Shown here piece by piece: positions 1 to 6,170 of a stretch of DNA of 6,170 nucleotides (positions are counted from its first letter, which is position 1; every line of letters starts with the position of its first letter). Both the position numbers and the translations under genes were made by a program. The stretch spans positions 1 through 6,170 of the forward strand of contig URSN01000110.1 of assembly GCA_900550525.1 (NCBI GenBank). Reading direction: 5' to 3'. The notes under the pieces were generated by a model. It was not told where the DNA came from. It saw only the letters and a program-made list of their open reading frames with translations, and ran no database searches. The stretch comes from an uncultured Eubacteriales bacterium. GTDB taxonomy: Bacteria > Bacillota > Clostridia > Christensenellales > CAG-138.

Positions 1-901
1 ACCCGGCGGCGAGCTGCGCGTTGCTCACGCGCGCAGCCGCGCCGTAGCGGGCGCGGACCTCGTCCTTGACCTTGGTGTAGATCGGGTGCGCCGGGTTGAA
101 CAGGTCCGCGCGCACCGCCGGGTCGAGCAGGGCCATGTTGTGCCGGAAGAAGGCCGAGACCGAGTCGAGCCGGGCCACATACCCGTCGTAGCGGCAGCCG
201 AAGATCTTGAGCGTGCCGCATTTTTTCAGCAGCACGTCGCGGATGAAATCGTACTCGCCGCGCGAATACGCCTCCTCCACAAGATATTCGAGCAGGAGCT
301 TGTCCATGATCATCACGTCGCAGCTGCGCAGTTCCGAGCGCGGCCGGTAGGGGTTGAGCTCCATCGCGCTCACCCGGCCGTCCGCCTCCAGCAGCAGGCG
401 CAGGTCGCCGCTCTGCTCCTCCGGGTCAAAGCGCGTCTCCTCGTTGTAGAGGACGGTGATGTCCGCGCCGGAGCGCACATGCTGCTCAAACATACCGTCG
501 AAGGTCGTATTGAAGATCGTGTGGCTGCCGGTGAGGATGACGTACTGCTGCGTGCAGCGGCGCACATACCCCAGGCACGAGCGCAGCGCGTCGATCGTGC
601 CGCGGTAGAGCCCGGTGTTCTCCTTGGTCATGAACGGCGGCAGGATGAACAGGCCCTCGCGCTTGCGGTGCAAATCCCATTCCTTGCCCGCGCCCAGGTG
701 ATCCATCAGCGAGTGGTAGTTCTTCTGCGCGATCAGCCCCACGCAGGTCACGCCCGTGTTGACCAGATCCGACAGGATGAAATCGATGCAACGGTACCGG
801 CCGCCAAAGGGCACCGCCGCGACCGCGCGCGAGAGCGTCAGGTCGCGCAGGCGGGGGTAGATCACGGCGGTATAGATGAGTCCAAACGCGTTGCTCGTCA
901 T
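1..901 (-). CDS. glgD: GlgD, ADP-glucose pyrophosphorylase regulatory subunit (3' end off window)
   Basis: GlgD is the paralogous partner of GlgC. In Bacillota it is thought to form mixed tetramers with GlgC and tune ADP-glucose synthesis for cytoplasmic glycogen. The frame is open for 300 codons from the ATG at 901 to the left edge. Full proteins are about 370 residues, so most of the C-terminal left-handed beta-helix is missing. The N-terminus NAFGLIY (4-10), the nucleotidyltransferase core AVPFGGRYRCIDFILSDLVNTG (29-50) and the segment FILPPFM (85-91) identify the family. The GGxGxRL nucleotide loop of GlgC is absent. The catalytic-type SGDH is replaced by TGSH (124-127), with Ser where GlgC has Asp. 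Both changes fit a non-catalytic subunit. The start is supported by homologous N-termini and by upstream AAGG (909-912, 7-nt spacer) or GGAGG (903-907, very close). It follows glgC by 67 bp in the same direction. Confidence 0.93.
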   Translation of the reverse strand, partial: MTSNAFGLIYTAVIYPRLRDLTLSRAVAAVPFGGRYRCIDFILSDLVNTGVTCVGLIAQKNYHSLMDHLGAGKEWDLHRKREGLFILPPFMTKENTGLYRGTIDALRSCLGYVRRCTQQYVILTGSHTIFNTTFDGMFEQHVRSGADITVLYNEETRFDPEEQSGDLRLLLEADGRVSAMELNPYRPRSELRSCDVMIMDKLLLEYLVEEAYSRGEYDFIRDVLLKKCGTLKIFGCRYDGYVARLDSVSAFFRHNMALLDPAVRADLFNPAHPIYTKVKDEVRARYGAAARVSNAQLAAG

Positions 902-968
902 GCCTCCACCTTGCCCCGCCCGTGCCGGGGCCCCCTTTCCGTTTTTTTCGTCCCGCCGCGGCCGCGGT

Positions 969-2192
969 TCACTCCGCGCACCCGGCGTATTCGGCGCCGG
1001 TGGCCACCGTGCCGCACGGCAGGTACGCGCCGCTGCAGATGCAGATGTCGTTGCCCACGAGCGTGATGTCGCCCGTGAGGCGGTTGTCCACGCGCTCGCC
1101 CGCGCGCAGCGGCCCGCCGATGACCGCGTCCCGGCCCACGCGCGCGTTCTCGCCGACGATGGCCTTGTGGATGCGCGCGCCCTCGCCGACGATGGCGCCG
1201 GGGAAGATGACCGAATCGCTCACCTCGGCCCCCTTGCCGATCGTCACGCCCGAGAACAGCACGCTGTGCGACACCGCGCCGTAGACCGCGCCGCCCTCGG
1301 TCACGAGGCTGCGCTCGATGCGCGCCTGCGGGCCGACGTAGTGCGGCGGCATGATCGGGTTGCGGCTGTAGATGCGCCACGCCGGGTCGTTGAGCTCGAG
1401 CAGGGGCGGGTCGGAGATGAGGTCCATGTTCGCCTCCCACAGGCTCTGCACCGTGCCGACGTCCTTCCAGTAGCCCTCAAAGGCGTAGGCGTACATCGGC
1501 TCGCCCGCGGCCAGCATGGCGGGGATGATGTTCTTGCCGAAGTCGTGCTCGGAGGCGGGGTCGCCCTCGTCGCGCTCCATGTAGCGCTTGAGCGCCGGCC
1601 AGTCGAAGATGTAGATGCCCATGGAGGCGTTGTTGGACTCCGGATGGGCGGGCTTTTCCTCAAAGCGGGTGATGCGCCCGTGCGCGTCCGCGCTCATGAT
1701 GCCGAAGCGATGCGCCTCCTCCATGGGCACGGGCAGCACGGCGATGGTCGCCGCGGCCTTTTTCTGCACATGGTAGGCGAGCATCTTCGCGTAATCCATC
1801 TTGTAGATATGGTCGCCGGAGAGGATGAGCACATAGTCCGGCCGGTACTGCTCCACAAACTCGCGGTTCTGGTAGATGGCGTTGGCCGTGCCGGAATACC
1901 AGTGCCCGTCGCTGCCGGTCATATACGGCGGCAGCACGAACACGCCGCCGTTCTGCCGGTCCAGATCCCTGTGCTGGCCGGTGCCGATGTAGGAGTTGAG
2001 CGCCAGCGGCCGGTACTGCGTCAGCACGCCGACGGTGTCGATGTCGGAATTGACGCAGTTGCTCAGCGGGAAGTCGATGATGCGGTACTTCCCGCCAAAC
2101 GGTACGGCGGGCTTTGCCATATTCGACGTCAGTACGCCCAGGCGGCTCCCCTGTCCGCCCGCCAGCAGCATTGCTACGATCTTCTTTTTCAT
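969..2192 (-). CDS. glgC: Glucose-1-phosphate adenylyltransferase GlgC (ADP-glucose pyrophosphorylase)
   Basis: This 407-residue cytoplasmic enzyme converts glucose-1-phosphate and ATP to ADP-glucose and pyrophosphate, the committed step of bacterial glycogen synthesis. The nucleotidyltransferase domain starts with the signature [10 protein letters not shown] (9-18), followed by [20 protein letters not shown] (26-45). Other family landmarks are [10 protein letters not shown] (70-79), [12 protein letters not shown] (98-109), the metal/catalytic motif SGDHIYKMD (125-133) and the sugar-phosphate motif FEEKP (177-181). From about residue 285 a left-handed beta-helix of hexapeptide repeats follows, for example [17 protein letters not shown]. 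The length is normal and all landmark motifs are intact. The ATG at 2192 gives the classic [13 protein letters not shown] start and has GAAAGG (2201-2206) with an 8-nt spacer. It lies 31 bp after glgB. In this family allosteric control is usually exerted by glycolytic metabolites, but the effector cannot be read from the sequence. Confidence 0.97.
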   Translation of the reverse strand: MKKKIVAMLLAGGQGSRLGVLTSNMAKPAVPFGGKYRIIDFPLSNCVNSDIDTVGVLTQYRPLALNSYIGTGQHRDLDRQNGGVFVLPPYMTGSDGHWYSGTANAIYQNREFVEQYRPDYVLILSGDHIYKMDYAKMLAYHVQKKAAATIAVLPVPMEEAHRFGIMSADAHGRITRFEEKPAHPESNNASMGIYIFDWPALKRYMERDEGDPASEHDFGKNIIPAMLAAGEPMYAYAFEGYWKDVGTVQSLWEANMDLISDPPLLELNDPAWRIYSRNPIMPPHYVGPQARIERSLVTEGGAVYGAVSHSVLFSGVTIGKGAEVSDSVIFPGAIVGEGARIHKAIVGENARVGRDAVIGGPLRAGERVDNRLTGDITLVGNDICICSGAYLPCGTVATGAEYAGCAE

Positions 2193-2223
2193 GGCCGCGT
2201 CCTTTCTGCCGTGCCGAACCGTC

Positions 2224-4128
2224 TCATTCGGCCGCGCCGTCGTCCTCTCCGCCGTCCGGAAACTCGCCCTGGTAGCGCAGGTATACCGCGCCGTAGGGCG
2301 GCAGGCGCAGCGAAAGCTGCTGGGCAAAGCCGCCCAGCGGCTCGCCGATGGTCTCCGCCATGGGGTTGGCGTATTCGCCCGTGCCGCCATAGCGCGCGTC
2401 GTCCGTGGAGAACACCTCGCTGTACACCCCCGCCGCCGGCACGCCCACGCGGTACTCCTGCCAGGGCACCGGCGTGAAGTTGAACGCGCACAGCAGCGCG
2501 CCGCCGCGCCCGTCCAGCCGCAGCCAGGCGGCGATGGCGTGGACGCTGTCGTCCACGGCGAGCCATTTGAAGCCCTTCCACGAATCGTCCTCGCGGTAGA
2601 GCGACGGCTCGGCGGCATAGAAGCGGTTGAGGTCGCGCACCATGCGCTGCAGCTCGCGGTGCTTGTCGTAATCGAGCAGCAGCCAGTCCAGCGATTCGGC
2701 AAAGTTCCACTCGATGAACTGCCCGAACTCCCCGCCCATGAACAGCAGCTTCTTGCCCGGGTGCGCGTACTGGCAGGCGTACAGGAGCCGAAGCTGCGCA
2801 AACTTCTGCCAGTAATCCCCCGGCATCTTGGACAGCAGGCTGCGCTTGCCGTGCACGACCTCGTCGTGCGAGAGCGGCAGCACGAACGCCTCGGAGAACG
2901 CATAGCACAGCGAGAAGGTCAGCTTGTTGTGGTTCCACTTGCGAAAGAAGCTGTCCATCTCCATATACGAGAGCATGTCGTTCATCCAGCCCATGTTCCA
3001 CTTGAACGAGAAACCCAGCCCCCCGTCCGCCTTGCTGTGGGTGATCTGCGGATAGGCGGTGCTGTCCTCGGCGAAGATCAGCTTCTCGGTGGGCAGCTCG
3101 CGCACGGCCTCGTTGAGCTTTTGCAGGAAGGCGACCGCGCCGAGGTTGTCCCGCCCGCCGTACTGGTTGGGCAGCCACTGGCCGTCCTCCTTGCCGAAGT
3201 CGTGGTACAGCATGCACGAGACGGCGTCCACGCGCAGGCCGTCGAAATGGTATTCCTTGAGCCAGAACAGCGCGTTGGAGAGCAGGAAGCTGTGCACCTG
3301 CGTGCGGTCGAAATCGAACAGGAGCGTGCCCCACTGCGGCATGTCGCTGCGCCGCGCGTCCGGATGCTCGTAGCAGCAGGAGCCGTCAAAGCGCCTGAGC
3401 CCGTGCGCGTCGCGCGTGAAATGCGCCGGCACCCAGTCCATGATCACGCCGATGCCGTGCTCGTGCGCGCGGTTGACCAGGTACATCAGGTCCTCCGGCG
3501 TGCCGTAGCGCGCGGTGGCCGCATAGTAGCCGGTGACCTGGTAGCCCCAGCTCGGGTCGTAGGGATATTCCATCAGCGGCATGAGCTCGATGTGCGTGTA
3601 GCCCATGTCGCGCGCATAATCGACCAGCTCGTGCGCCAGCTCCCGGTAGCCAAGCCCCGCCTTCCACGAGCCCGCGTGCACCTCGTAGATGCTGATGGGG
3701 CGGCGCCGCGCCTCCTTCTGCCGGGCGAGGAACGCCCCGTCCGTCCAGGCGAACTCCGGCAGCTCGTACACCATGGAGGCCGTGCCGCCCGGCGCGGCGC
3801 GCTCCGCATACGGGTCCGCGCGCACGACCTCGCTGCCGTCGGCCGTCACGATGGCGTATTTGTACAGCTGCTCCTCGCGCGCTTTGCCCTGTTGCGCCTC
3901 CCACACGTCGGTGGTGCCCAGCATGCGCATCGGGTCCGCCTTGGGGTTCCATTCGTTGAAATCGCCGATCACGCTCACCGCGCGCGCCTCCGGCGCCCAT
4001 ACCGCAAAGCGGTACACGCGCTCGCCCTGCAAGCCGGTGCAGGCATGGCAGCCCAGCGCCCGGTAGGCCGCGGTCGAAATGCCCTCGTTGAAAAAGTACA
4101 GCTCGGTATCGTCCAGGTGGTAGGCCAT
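2224..4128 (-). CDS. glgB: 1,4-alpha-glucan (glycogen) branching enzyme GlgB, GH13 family
   Basis: GlgB cuts alpha-1,4-glucan chains and re-attaches them through alpha-1,6 bonds, creating the branches of glycogen. The protein has 634 residues, within the usual bacterial range. An N-terminal CBM48-like beta-sandwich (about 30-125) contains [21 protein letters not shown]. The GH13 barrel starts at [12 protein letters not shown] (145-156). Conserved regions are DWVPAHF (231-237), GLRVDAV with predicted nucleophile Asp301, FAED with predicted acid/base Glu354, and HDEVVHGK (421-428) with Asp422. MGGEFGQF and EWNF (464-476) are typical of branching enzymes, and a beta-rich C-terminal domain follows. 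The ATG at 4128 ([16 protein letters not shown]) has a strong site AGGGGTGA (4134-4141) with a 5-nt spacer. The frame stays open far upstream, but that stretch contains the promoter and is not coding. It is the first gene of the operon. Its product could also be called starch branching enzyme; a debranching role is unlikely given the motifs. Confidence 0.97.
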   Translation of the reverse strand: MAYHLDDTELYFFNEGISTAAYRALGCHACTGLQGERVYRFAVWAPEARAVSVIGDFNEWNPKADPMRMLGTTDVWEAQQGKAREEQLYKYAIVTADGSEVVRADPYAERAAPGGTASMVYELPEFAWTDGAFLARQKEARRRPISIYEVHAGSWKAGLGYRELAHELVDYARDMGYTHIELMPLMEYPYDPSWGYQVTGYYAATARYGTPEDLMYLVNRAHEHGIGVIMDWVPAHFTRDAHGLRRFDGSCCYEHPDARRSDMPQWGTLLFDFDRTQVHSFLLSNALFWLKEYHFDGLRVDAVSCMLYHDFGKEDGQWLPNQYGGRDNLGAVAFLQKLNEAVRELPTEKLIFAEDSTAYPQITHSKADGGLGFSFKWNMGWMNDMLSYMEMDSFFRKWNHNKLTFSLCYAFSEAFVLPLSHDEVVHGKRSLLSKMPGDYWQKFAQLRLLYACQYAHPGKKLLFMGGEFGQFIEWNFAESLDWLLLDYDKHRELQRMVRDLNRFYAAEPSLYREDDSWKGFKWLAVDDSVHAIAAWLRLDGRGGALLCAFNFTPVPWQEYRVGVPAAGVYSEVFSTDDARYGGTGEYANPMAETIGEPLGGFAQQLSLRLPPYGAVYLRYQGEFPDGGEDDGAAE

Positions 4129-4133
4129 GAATC

Positions 4134-4141
4134 TCACCCCT
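4134..4141 (-). promoter_or_regulatory. Ribosome binding site of glgB
   Basis: On the minus strand this reads AGGGGTGA, close to the consensus AGGAGGTGA, and lies 5 nt before the ATG at 4128. It decides the start, because the in-frame open stretch continues far upstream without a comparable site. Confidence 0.75.
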
Positions 4142-4161
4142 GCCTCTGTGGTGCTGCTTCC

Positions 4162-4170
4162 ATTATACCA
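4162..4170 (-). promoter_or_regulatory. Extended -10 promoter of the glgBCD operon
   Basis: The minus strand reads TGG followed by a perfect TATAAT (4162-4167), which matches the extended -10 form TGnTATAAT. Seventeen bases upstream the best -35 is only TTTCCT (4185-4190), which shares three positions with TTGACA. The extended -10 may compensate. Transcription would start near 4155 and give a leader of about 27 nt that holds the glgB ribosome binding site. No operator or terminator-like attenuator is evident in so short a leader. Confidence 0.75.
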
Positions 4171-4237
4171 TTGCGCGGCGGCAAAGGAAATACGCAAAGG
4201 GAAAATTCTGCCTTCCCCGGCCGCGGCGGCCAAAAGA

Positions 4238-4246
4238 TGGTATAAT
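4238..4246 (+). promoter_or_regulatory. Extended -10 promoter of the alanyl-tRNA editing gene
   Basis: TG (4238-4239), one base, then perfect TATAAT (4241-4246) form an extended -10 element. No recognisable -35 lies 16-18 bases upstream, where the sequence is G/C-rich. Transcription should start near 4253. The in-frame ATG at 4245 overlaps the -10 box, so it cannot be in the transcript and is not the start codon. The element faces away from the glgB promoter, with 67 bp between the two. Confidence 0.7.
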
Positions 4247-4256
4247 GGTGCAAAAC

Positions 4257-4274
4257 CCGGCGGCGCGCCGCCGG
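4257..4274 (+). repeat. Perfect 18-bp G/C palindrome in the leader of the alaX-like gene
   Basis: CCGGCGGCGCGCCGCCGG equals its own reverse complement. As RNA it can fold into a 7-bp all-GC stem (4257-4263 with 4268-4274) and a CGCG loop. It begins only a few bases after the predicted transcription start, and its 3' arm touches the first G bases of the purine-rich ribosome-binding stretch (4273-4282). It could be a 5' stabilising hairpin, a translational control element or a DNA operator. The sequence does not tell which. Confidence 0.6.
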
Positions 4275-4295
4275 AGAAAGGGACGCTTTCCCCCC

Positions 4296-5522
4296 ATGAC
4301 CACACGCCTGTACCTTGCGGACAGCCACCTGAAGGAATGCCGCGCGCGCGTGCTCTCGCTCGAGGACGCGGAGGGCGGCTTTGACGCCGTGCTCGACCGG
4401 ACCGTATTCTTCCCCAACGCCGGCGGCCAGCCGTGCGATACCGGCACGCTGCGCTTTGCCGGCGGCACGGCGGCCGTGACCGGCGCGGATGAGCGCGGCG
4501 GCGACGTCGTCCACCACCTCTCGCGCGCGGTGCCGCCCGGCACGGAGGTGGAGGCGCAGATCGACTGGGCGCGGCGCTTCGACCACATGCAGCAGCACAC
4601 CGGCGAACACCTGCTCTCCTATGCGGCGTACACGCTCTTTGACGCGGTGAACGTCGGCTTCCACCTCTCCGGGCAGTACGGCACGATCGACCTGGACCGC
4701 CCGCTCGACGCGGCGCAGCTTGGCGCGATCGAGCGGCGCGCCAACGAGCTGCTCTGCCGCGACCTGCCCGTGACCGCCGCCTGCTTTGACAGCGAGGAGG
4801 CGCTCGCGCGCGCCGGCCTGCCGCTGCGCAAGCACGCCGAGGGGCTGACCGCGCCCATCCGCATCGTCTCCATCGAGGGGGCGGACTGCTGCACCTGCTG
4901 CGCGCCGCACTGCGCGCGCACGGGCGAGATCGGCCAGATCTTCCTCGCCGACGCCATCCCCTGGAAGGGGGGCGTGCGCGTGACGTTCCTGTGCGGCCTG
5001 CGCGCGCTCGACCATGCGCGGCGAACGCACGACGCGCTCGACGCCATCGCCCGCCGCTTTTCCACCGGGCGCGAGAGCGCTCCCGCCGCCGTGCAGAAGC
5101 AGTTTGACGACATGGCCGCGCTGCGGCGGCGGGAGCGCGCGCTCGCCGCGCGCTGCAACGAATACCTCGCCGCCGAGCTGCGCGCCGGGGCGGAGCCAGC
5201 CGGGCGCGCCGCGCTCGTGGCGCGCCTGGTGGACGCGCCGGGCGACCGGCTGCGCGAGCTTGCCGCACAGGCGCTCTGCGGCAGCATGCTGATGCTGCTG
5301 CTTGCCAGCGACGGCGCGCGCGTGCAGTATGTGCTGCGCCGCAGCGACGACCTGCCGCTGGACATGGGCGAGCTGTGCCAGGCGGTCAACGCGGCGCTCG
5401 GCGGCAAGGGCGGCGGCCGCGGCGCGCTCGCGCAGGGCAGCGCGCCCGCACAGGCCGCCCTGGACGAGACGCTCGCGCAGCTGCGCGCCTACCTCATGCA
5501 GCGGCTCAGGGCGCTTAAATGA
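4296..5522 (+). CDS. Alanyl-tRNA editing protein, AlaX-L type with DHHA1 domain
   Basis: This 408-residue cytoplasmic protein is a freestanding relative of the alanyl-tRNA synthetase editing domain. The family hydrolyses Ser-tRNA(Ala), and sometimes Gly-tRNA(Ala), to prevent mistranslation. The N-terminal part has FFPNAGGQPCDTG (38-50), matching the family's GGQPxDxG motif. The zinc site is HTGEH (His101, His105) plus C-x3-H (Cys201, His205), followed by TGEIG (209-213). A helical stretch (about 265-295) leads to a DHHA1-type C-terminus with the glycine-rich motif GGKGGGRGALAQG (369-381). The synthetase aminoacylation domain is absent, so this is not AlaS. The ATG at 4296 is chosen because MTTRLYLADSHL aligns with family N-termini. 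The upstream in-frame ATG at 4245 sits inside the -10 box. The ribosome site AAAGGG (4277-4282) has a long 13-nt spacer, so initiation may be weak. The cluster Cys198, 199, 201, 202 and 206 is unusually cysteine-rich. It is divergent from glgB and has no evident functional link to it. Confidence 0.92.
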   Translation: MTTRLYLADSHLKECRARVLSLEDAEGGFDAVLDRTVFFPNAGGQPCDTGTLRFAGGTAAVTGADERGGDVVHHLSRAVPPGTEVEAQIDWARRFDHMQQHTGEHLLSYAAYTLFDAVNVGFHLSGQYGTIDLDRPLDAAQLGAIERRANELLCRDLPVTAACFDSEEALARAGLPLRKHAEGLTAPIRIVSIEGADCCTCCAPHCARTGEIGQIFLADAIPWKGGVRVTFLCGLRALDHARRTHDALDAIARRFSTGRESAPAAVQKQFDDMAALRRRERALAARCNEYLAAELRAGAEPAGRAALVARLVDAPGDRLRELAAQALCGSMLMLLLASDGARVQYVLRRSDDLPLDMGELCQAVNAALGGKGGGRGALAQGSAPAQAALDETLAQLRAYLMQRLRALK

Positions 5523-5586
5523 CCGCCATTCGCCCCTCCCGCGCCCTGCCCGCCACCGCACATTCGCCGCGCAGGCCCCCCGCGCA

Positions 5587-5603
5587 CGGCGGCCCCGCCG
5601 CCG
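5587..5603 (+). other. G/C hairpin after the alaX-like gene, possible weak terminator
   Basis: CGGCGG (5587-5592) can pair with CCGCCG (5598-5603) around a 5-nt loop, about 65 bases after the stop codon at 5522. There is no T-run behind it, so it is not a standard intrinsic terminator. Alternative pairings exist in this G/C-rich stretch. It could slow or end transcription before the cupin promoter. The rest of 5523-5602 holds nothing recognisable. Confidence 0.2.
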
Positions 5604-5633
5604 CCGGCGCTGGCCTTGACAGGCCGGCGCTGG
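5603..5633 (+). repeat. 11-bp direct repeat flanking the cupin -35 box
   Basis: GCCGGCGCTGG occurs exactly at 5603-5613 and again at 5623-5633. The copies are 20 bp apart start to start, about two DNA turns, so a protein could bind both on the same face. The -35 TTGACA lies between them, and the second copy sits in the promoter spacer. This arrangement is typical of repressor or activator sites, but chance in a G/C-rich region remains possible. Confidence 0.45.
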
Positions 5634-5645
5634 GCGTATTATACT
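5616..5645 (+). promoter_or_regulatory. Sigma-A-type promoter of the cupin gene
   Basis: A perfect -35 TTGACA (5616-5621) is followed after 18 bases by TATACT (5640-5645), one mismatch from TATAAT. Transcription should start near 5652 and leave a leader of about 30 nt. The sequence turns abruptly A/T-rich from 5637 to 5667, as expected of a promoter and leader. This is the best-matching complete promoter in the window and shows that the cupin can be transcribed independently of the upstream gene. Confidence 0.82.
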
Positions 5646-5667
5646 GATTTTGCAATCGATTTTATAC

Positions 5668-5672
5668 GGAGG
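5668..5672 (+). promoter_or_regulatory. Ribosome binding site of the cupin gene
   Basis: GGAGG lies 3 nt before an ATG at 5676 and 9 nt before a second in-frame ATG at 5682. The second spacing is normal and the first too short, so 5682 is preferred. The difference is only two residues (Met-His). Confidence 0.75.
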
Positions 5673-5681
5673 CATATGCAT

Positions 5682-6059
5682 ATGGTACGCAAGGGCGACG
5701 AGCGGCGCGTAGAGGTCGCGGAGCACAAATTCGGCGCGGACGGGTTCATCACCGTGCGCAACCTGACCAACGGCGAGGAGGAGCTCAACGGCAAGGGCCG
5801 CGTGTTCGCGCACACGACGCTGCTGCCCGGCTGCGGCATCGGCTTCCACATGCACAACGGCGAGTCCGAAACGTACTATATCTACAGCGGCAGCGGCGAG
5901 TTCAACGACAACGGGACGATCGTGCCCGTGTCGGCGGGCGACGTGACCATCACCCCCTCCGGCACCGGCCACGGCCTGCAGAACACCGGGACCGAGCCGA
6001 TGGAGATCATCGCGCTGATCCTCAACGCCTGCGCCGTCCCAGCGGCGTTCAATCCATGA
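5682..6059 (+). CDS. Small single-domain cupin protein
   Basis: This is a 125-residue, cytoplasmic, single-domain cupin (RmlC-like beta-barrel). Both cupin motifs are complete. Motif 1 runs from Gly50 through His56, His58, Glu63 and Gly70. Motif 2 runs from Gly86 through Pro92, Gly94, His97 and Asn101. His56, His58, Glu63 and His97 should bind one metal ion. Such small stand-alone cupins include sugar-binding, isomerase-like and dioxygenase-like proteins, and the substrate cannot be predicted here. There is no signal peptide, membrane segment or DNA-binding domain. The last residues after ALILN (NACAVPAAFNP) extend beyond where the barrel normally ends, and may derive from downstream sequence. 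It has its own strong promoter and a GGAGG site. A role tied to the neighbouring genes is not indicated. The cupin assignment is firm and the function unknown. Confidence 0.9.
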   Translation: MVRKGDERRVEVAEHKFGADGFITVRNLTNGEEELNGKGRVFAHTTLLPGCGIGFHMHNGESETYYIYSGSGEFNDNGTIVPVSAGDVTITPSGTGHGLQNTGTEPMEIIALILNACAVPAAFNP

Positions 6060-6086
6060 AAAATCCCACATGGGGATGGCGAGGGG

Positions 6087-6170
6087 GTGAAGCATGTGTT
6101 TTGCCTCCTGTTGATAGGGTGGGAATGCCTCGGTGCAGCGTCGGAAGGAACGTCCGGTGCTGGACGGAAG
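6087..6170 (+). ncRNA. Possible 5' end of a group II intron or other structured RNA (truncated)
   Basis: No coding region is supported after the cupin stop. From a GTGAAG-like start (6087) the sequence has the string GATAGGGTGGGA (6113-6124). It is similar to the ATAGGGTG-type segment that follows the first stem in domain I of many bacterial group II introns. GGAAGGAACG and a hairpin CGTCC/GGACG (6151-6155 with 6162-6166) follow. The start only partly fits the GTGYG consensus. The ribozyme core, domain V and a reverse transcriptase would lie beyond the edge, so none can be seen. The call rests on remembered family resemblance. Unrelated intergenic sequence is a real alternative. Confidence 0.33.

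Noticed and set aside
902..968. Possible terminator or hairpin between glgC and glgD
   Set aside because: A 12-bp palindrome CCGCGGCCGCGG (956-967) follows the glgC stop, but it folds only into a 4-bp stem. In the direction of transcription it is followed by A's, not T's. The T-run is on the opposite strand.
876..2477. A 533-codon open frame on the plus strand opposite glgC
   Set aside because: Low-complexity Ala/Arg/Val/His composition typical of antisense shadows. It covers glgC and the end of glgB and has no recognisable domain.
1996..4245. A 749-codon open frame on the plus strand opposite glgB
   Set aside because: It is antisense to an unmistakable GlgB with intact catalytic motifs. 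Its product is an arginine-, valine- and histidine-rich sequence without domains. G/C-biased third positions keep antisense frames open.
4245..4295. Upstream ATG at 4245 as start of the editing protein
   Set aside because: It overlaps the TATAAT -10 box, so it would not be transcribed, and the added residues (NPAARRRRKGRF) do not fit family N-termini.
4129..5268. N-terminal extension of glgB far upstream (frame open to 5268)
   Set aside because: The stretch is Arg/Ala-rich, lies antisense to the editing gene and spans the glgB promoter and ribosome binding site. The family start matches the ATG at 4128.
6060..6080. Intrinsic terminator after the cupin
   Set aside because: ATCCC/GGGAT can form a 5-bp stem (6063-6067 with 6073-6077), but it is weak and has no T-run behind it.
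4134..6095. A 653-codon minus-strand frame starting at 6095 behind a GGAGG-like site
   Set aside because: The ribosome-site-like sequence (GGAGG, 8-nt spacer) gave pause. However, the frame is antisense to both the cupin and the editing protein, crosses their promoters, and its product is Ala/Arg-rich with no domain.
1..6170. CRISPR array, tRNA, rRNA, prophage or toxin-antitoxin genes
   Set aside because: No regularly spaced repeats, no cloverleaf-like sequences, and no integrase, transposase or toxin motifs were seen on either strand.

Overview
The window comes from a GC-rich member of the Bacillota, most likely the class Clostridia. The key indicator is a glycogen operon with separate GlgC and GlgD subunits. 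GlgD is a paralogous, apparently non-catalytic ADP-glucose pyrophosphorylase subunit typical of Bacillota. Shine-Dalgarno sites of the GGAGG/AAAGG type and sigma-A-like promoters agree with this. Codon use is strongly biased to G/C in third positions, so long antisense open frames are common. They are treated here as shadows. No particular genus can be named.

Left part (1-4128, minus strand): three genes read right to left, glgB, glgC, then glgD. glgB and glgC are 31 bp apart and glgC and glgD 67 bp apart, with no convincing terminator between them, so they look like one operon. GlgC, probably with GlgD, makes ADP-glucose from glucose-1-phosphate and ATP. A glycogen synthase (not in the window) would polymerise it and GlgB would add the alpha-1,6 branches. 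glgD runs off the left edge after 300 codons. glgA or glgP could lie beyond it.

Middle (4129-4295): a divergent control region. Each side carries the same extended -10 string, TGGTATAATGG, one firing left into glgB and one firing right. Just past the right-hand start point lies a perfect 18-bp all-GC palindrome.

Right part (4296-6059, plus strand): first a long-form alanyl-tRNA editing protein (AlaX-L type, with a DHHA1 domain), a proofreading hydrolase unrelated to glycogen. Then comes a small single-domain cupin with all metal ligands, transcribed from its own promoter (TTGACA, 18-bp spacer, TATACT). The -35 box of that promoter lies between two copies of an 11-bp direct repeat.

Far right (6060-6170): non-coding sequence that resembles the 5' end of a bacterial group II intron or another structured RNA, cut off by the window edge. 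This is the most uncertain call. No complete new system is evident. The points most worth checking are the leader palindrome, the repeat-flanked cupin promoter and the RNA-like right end.
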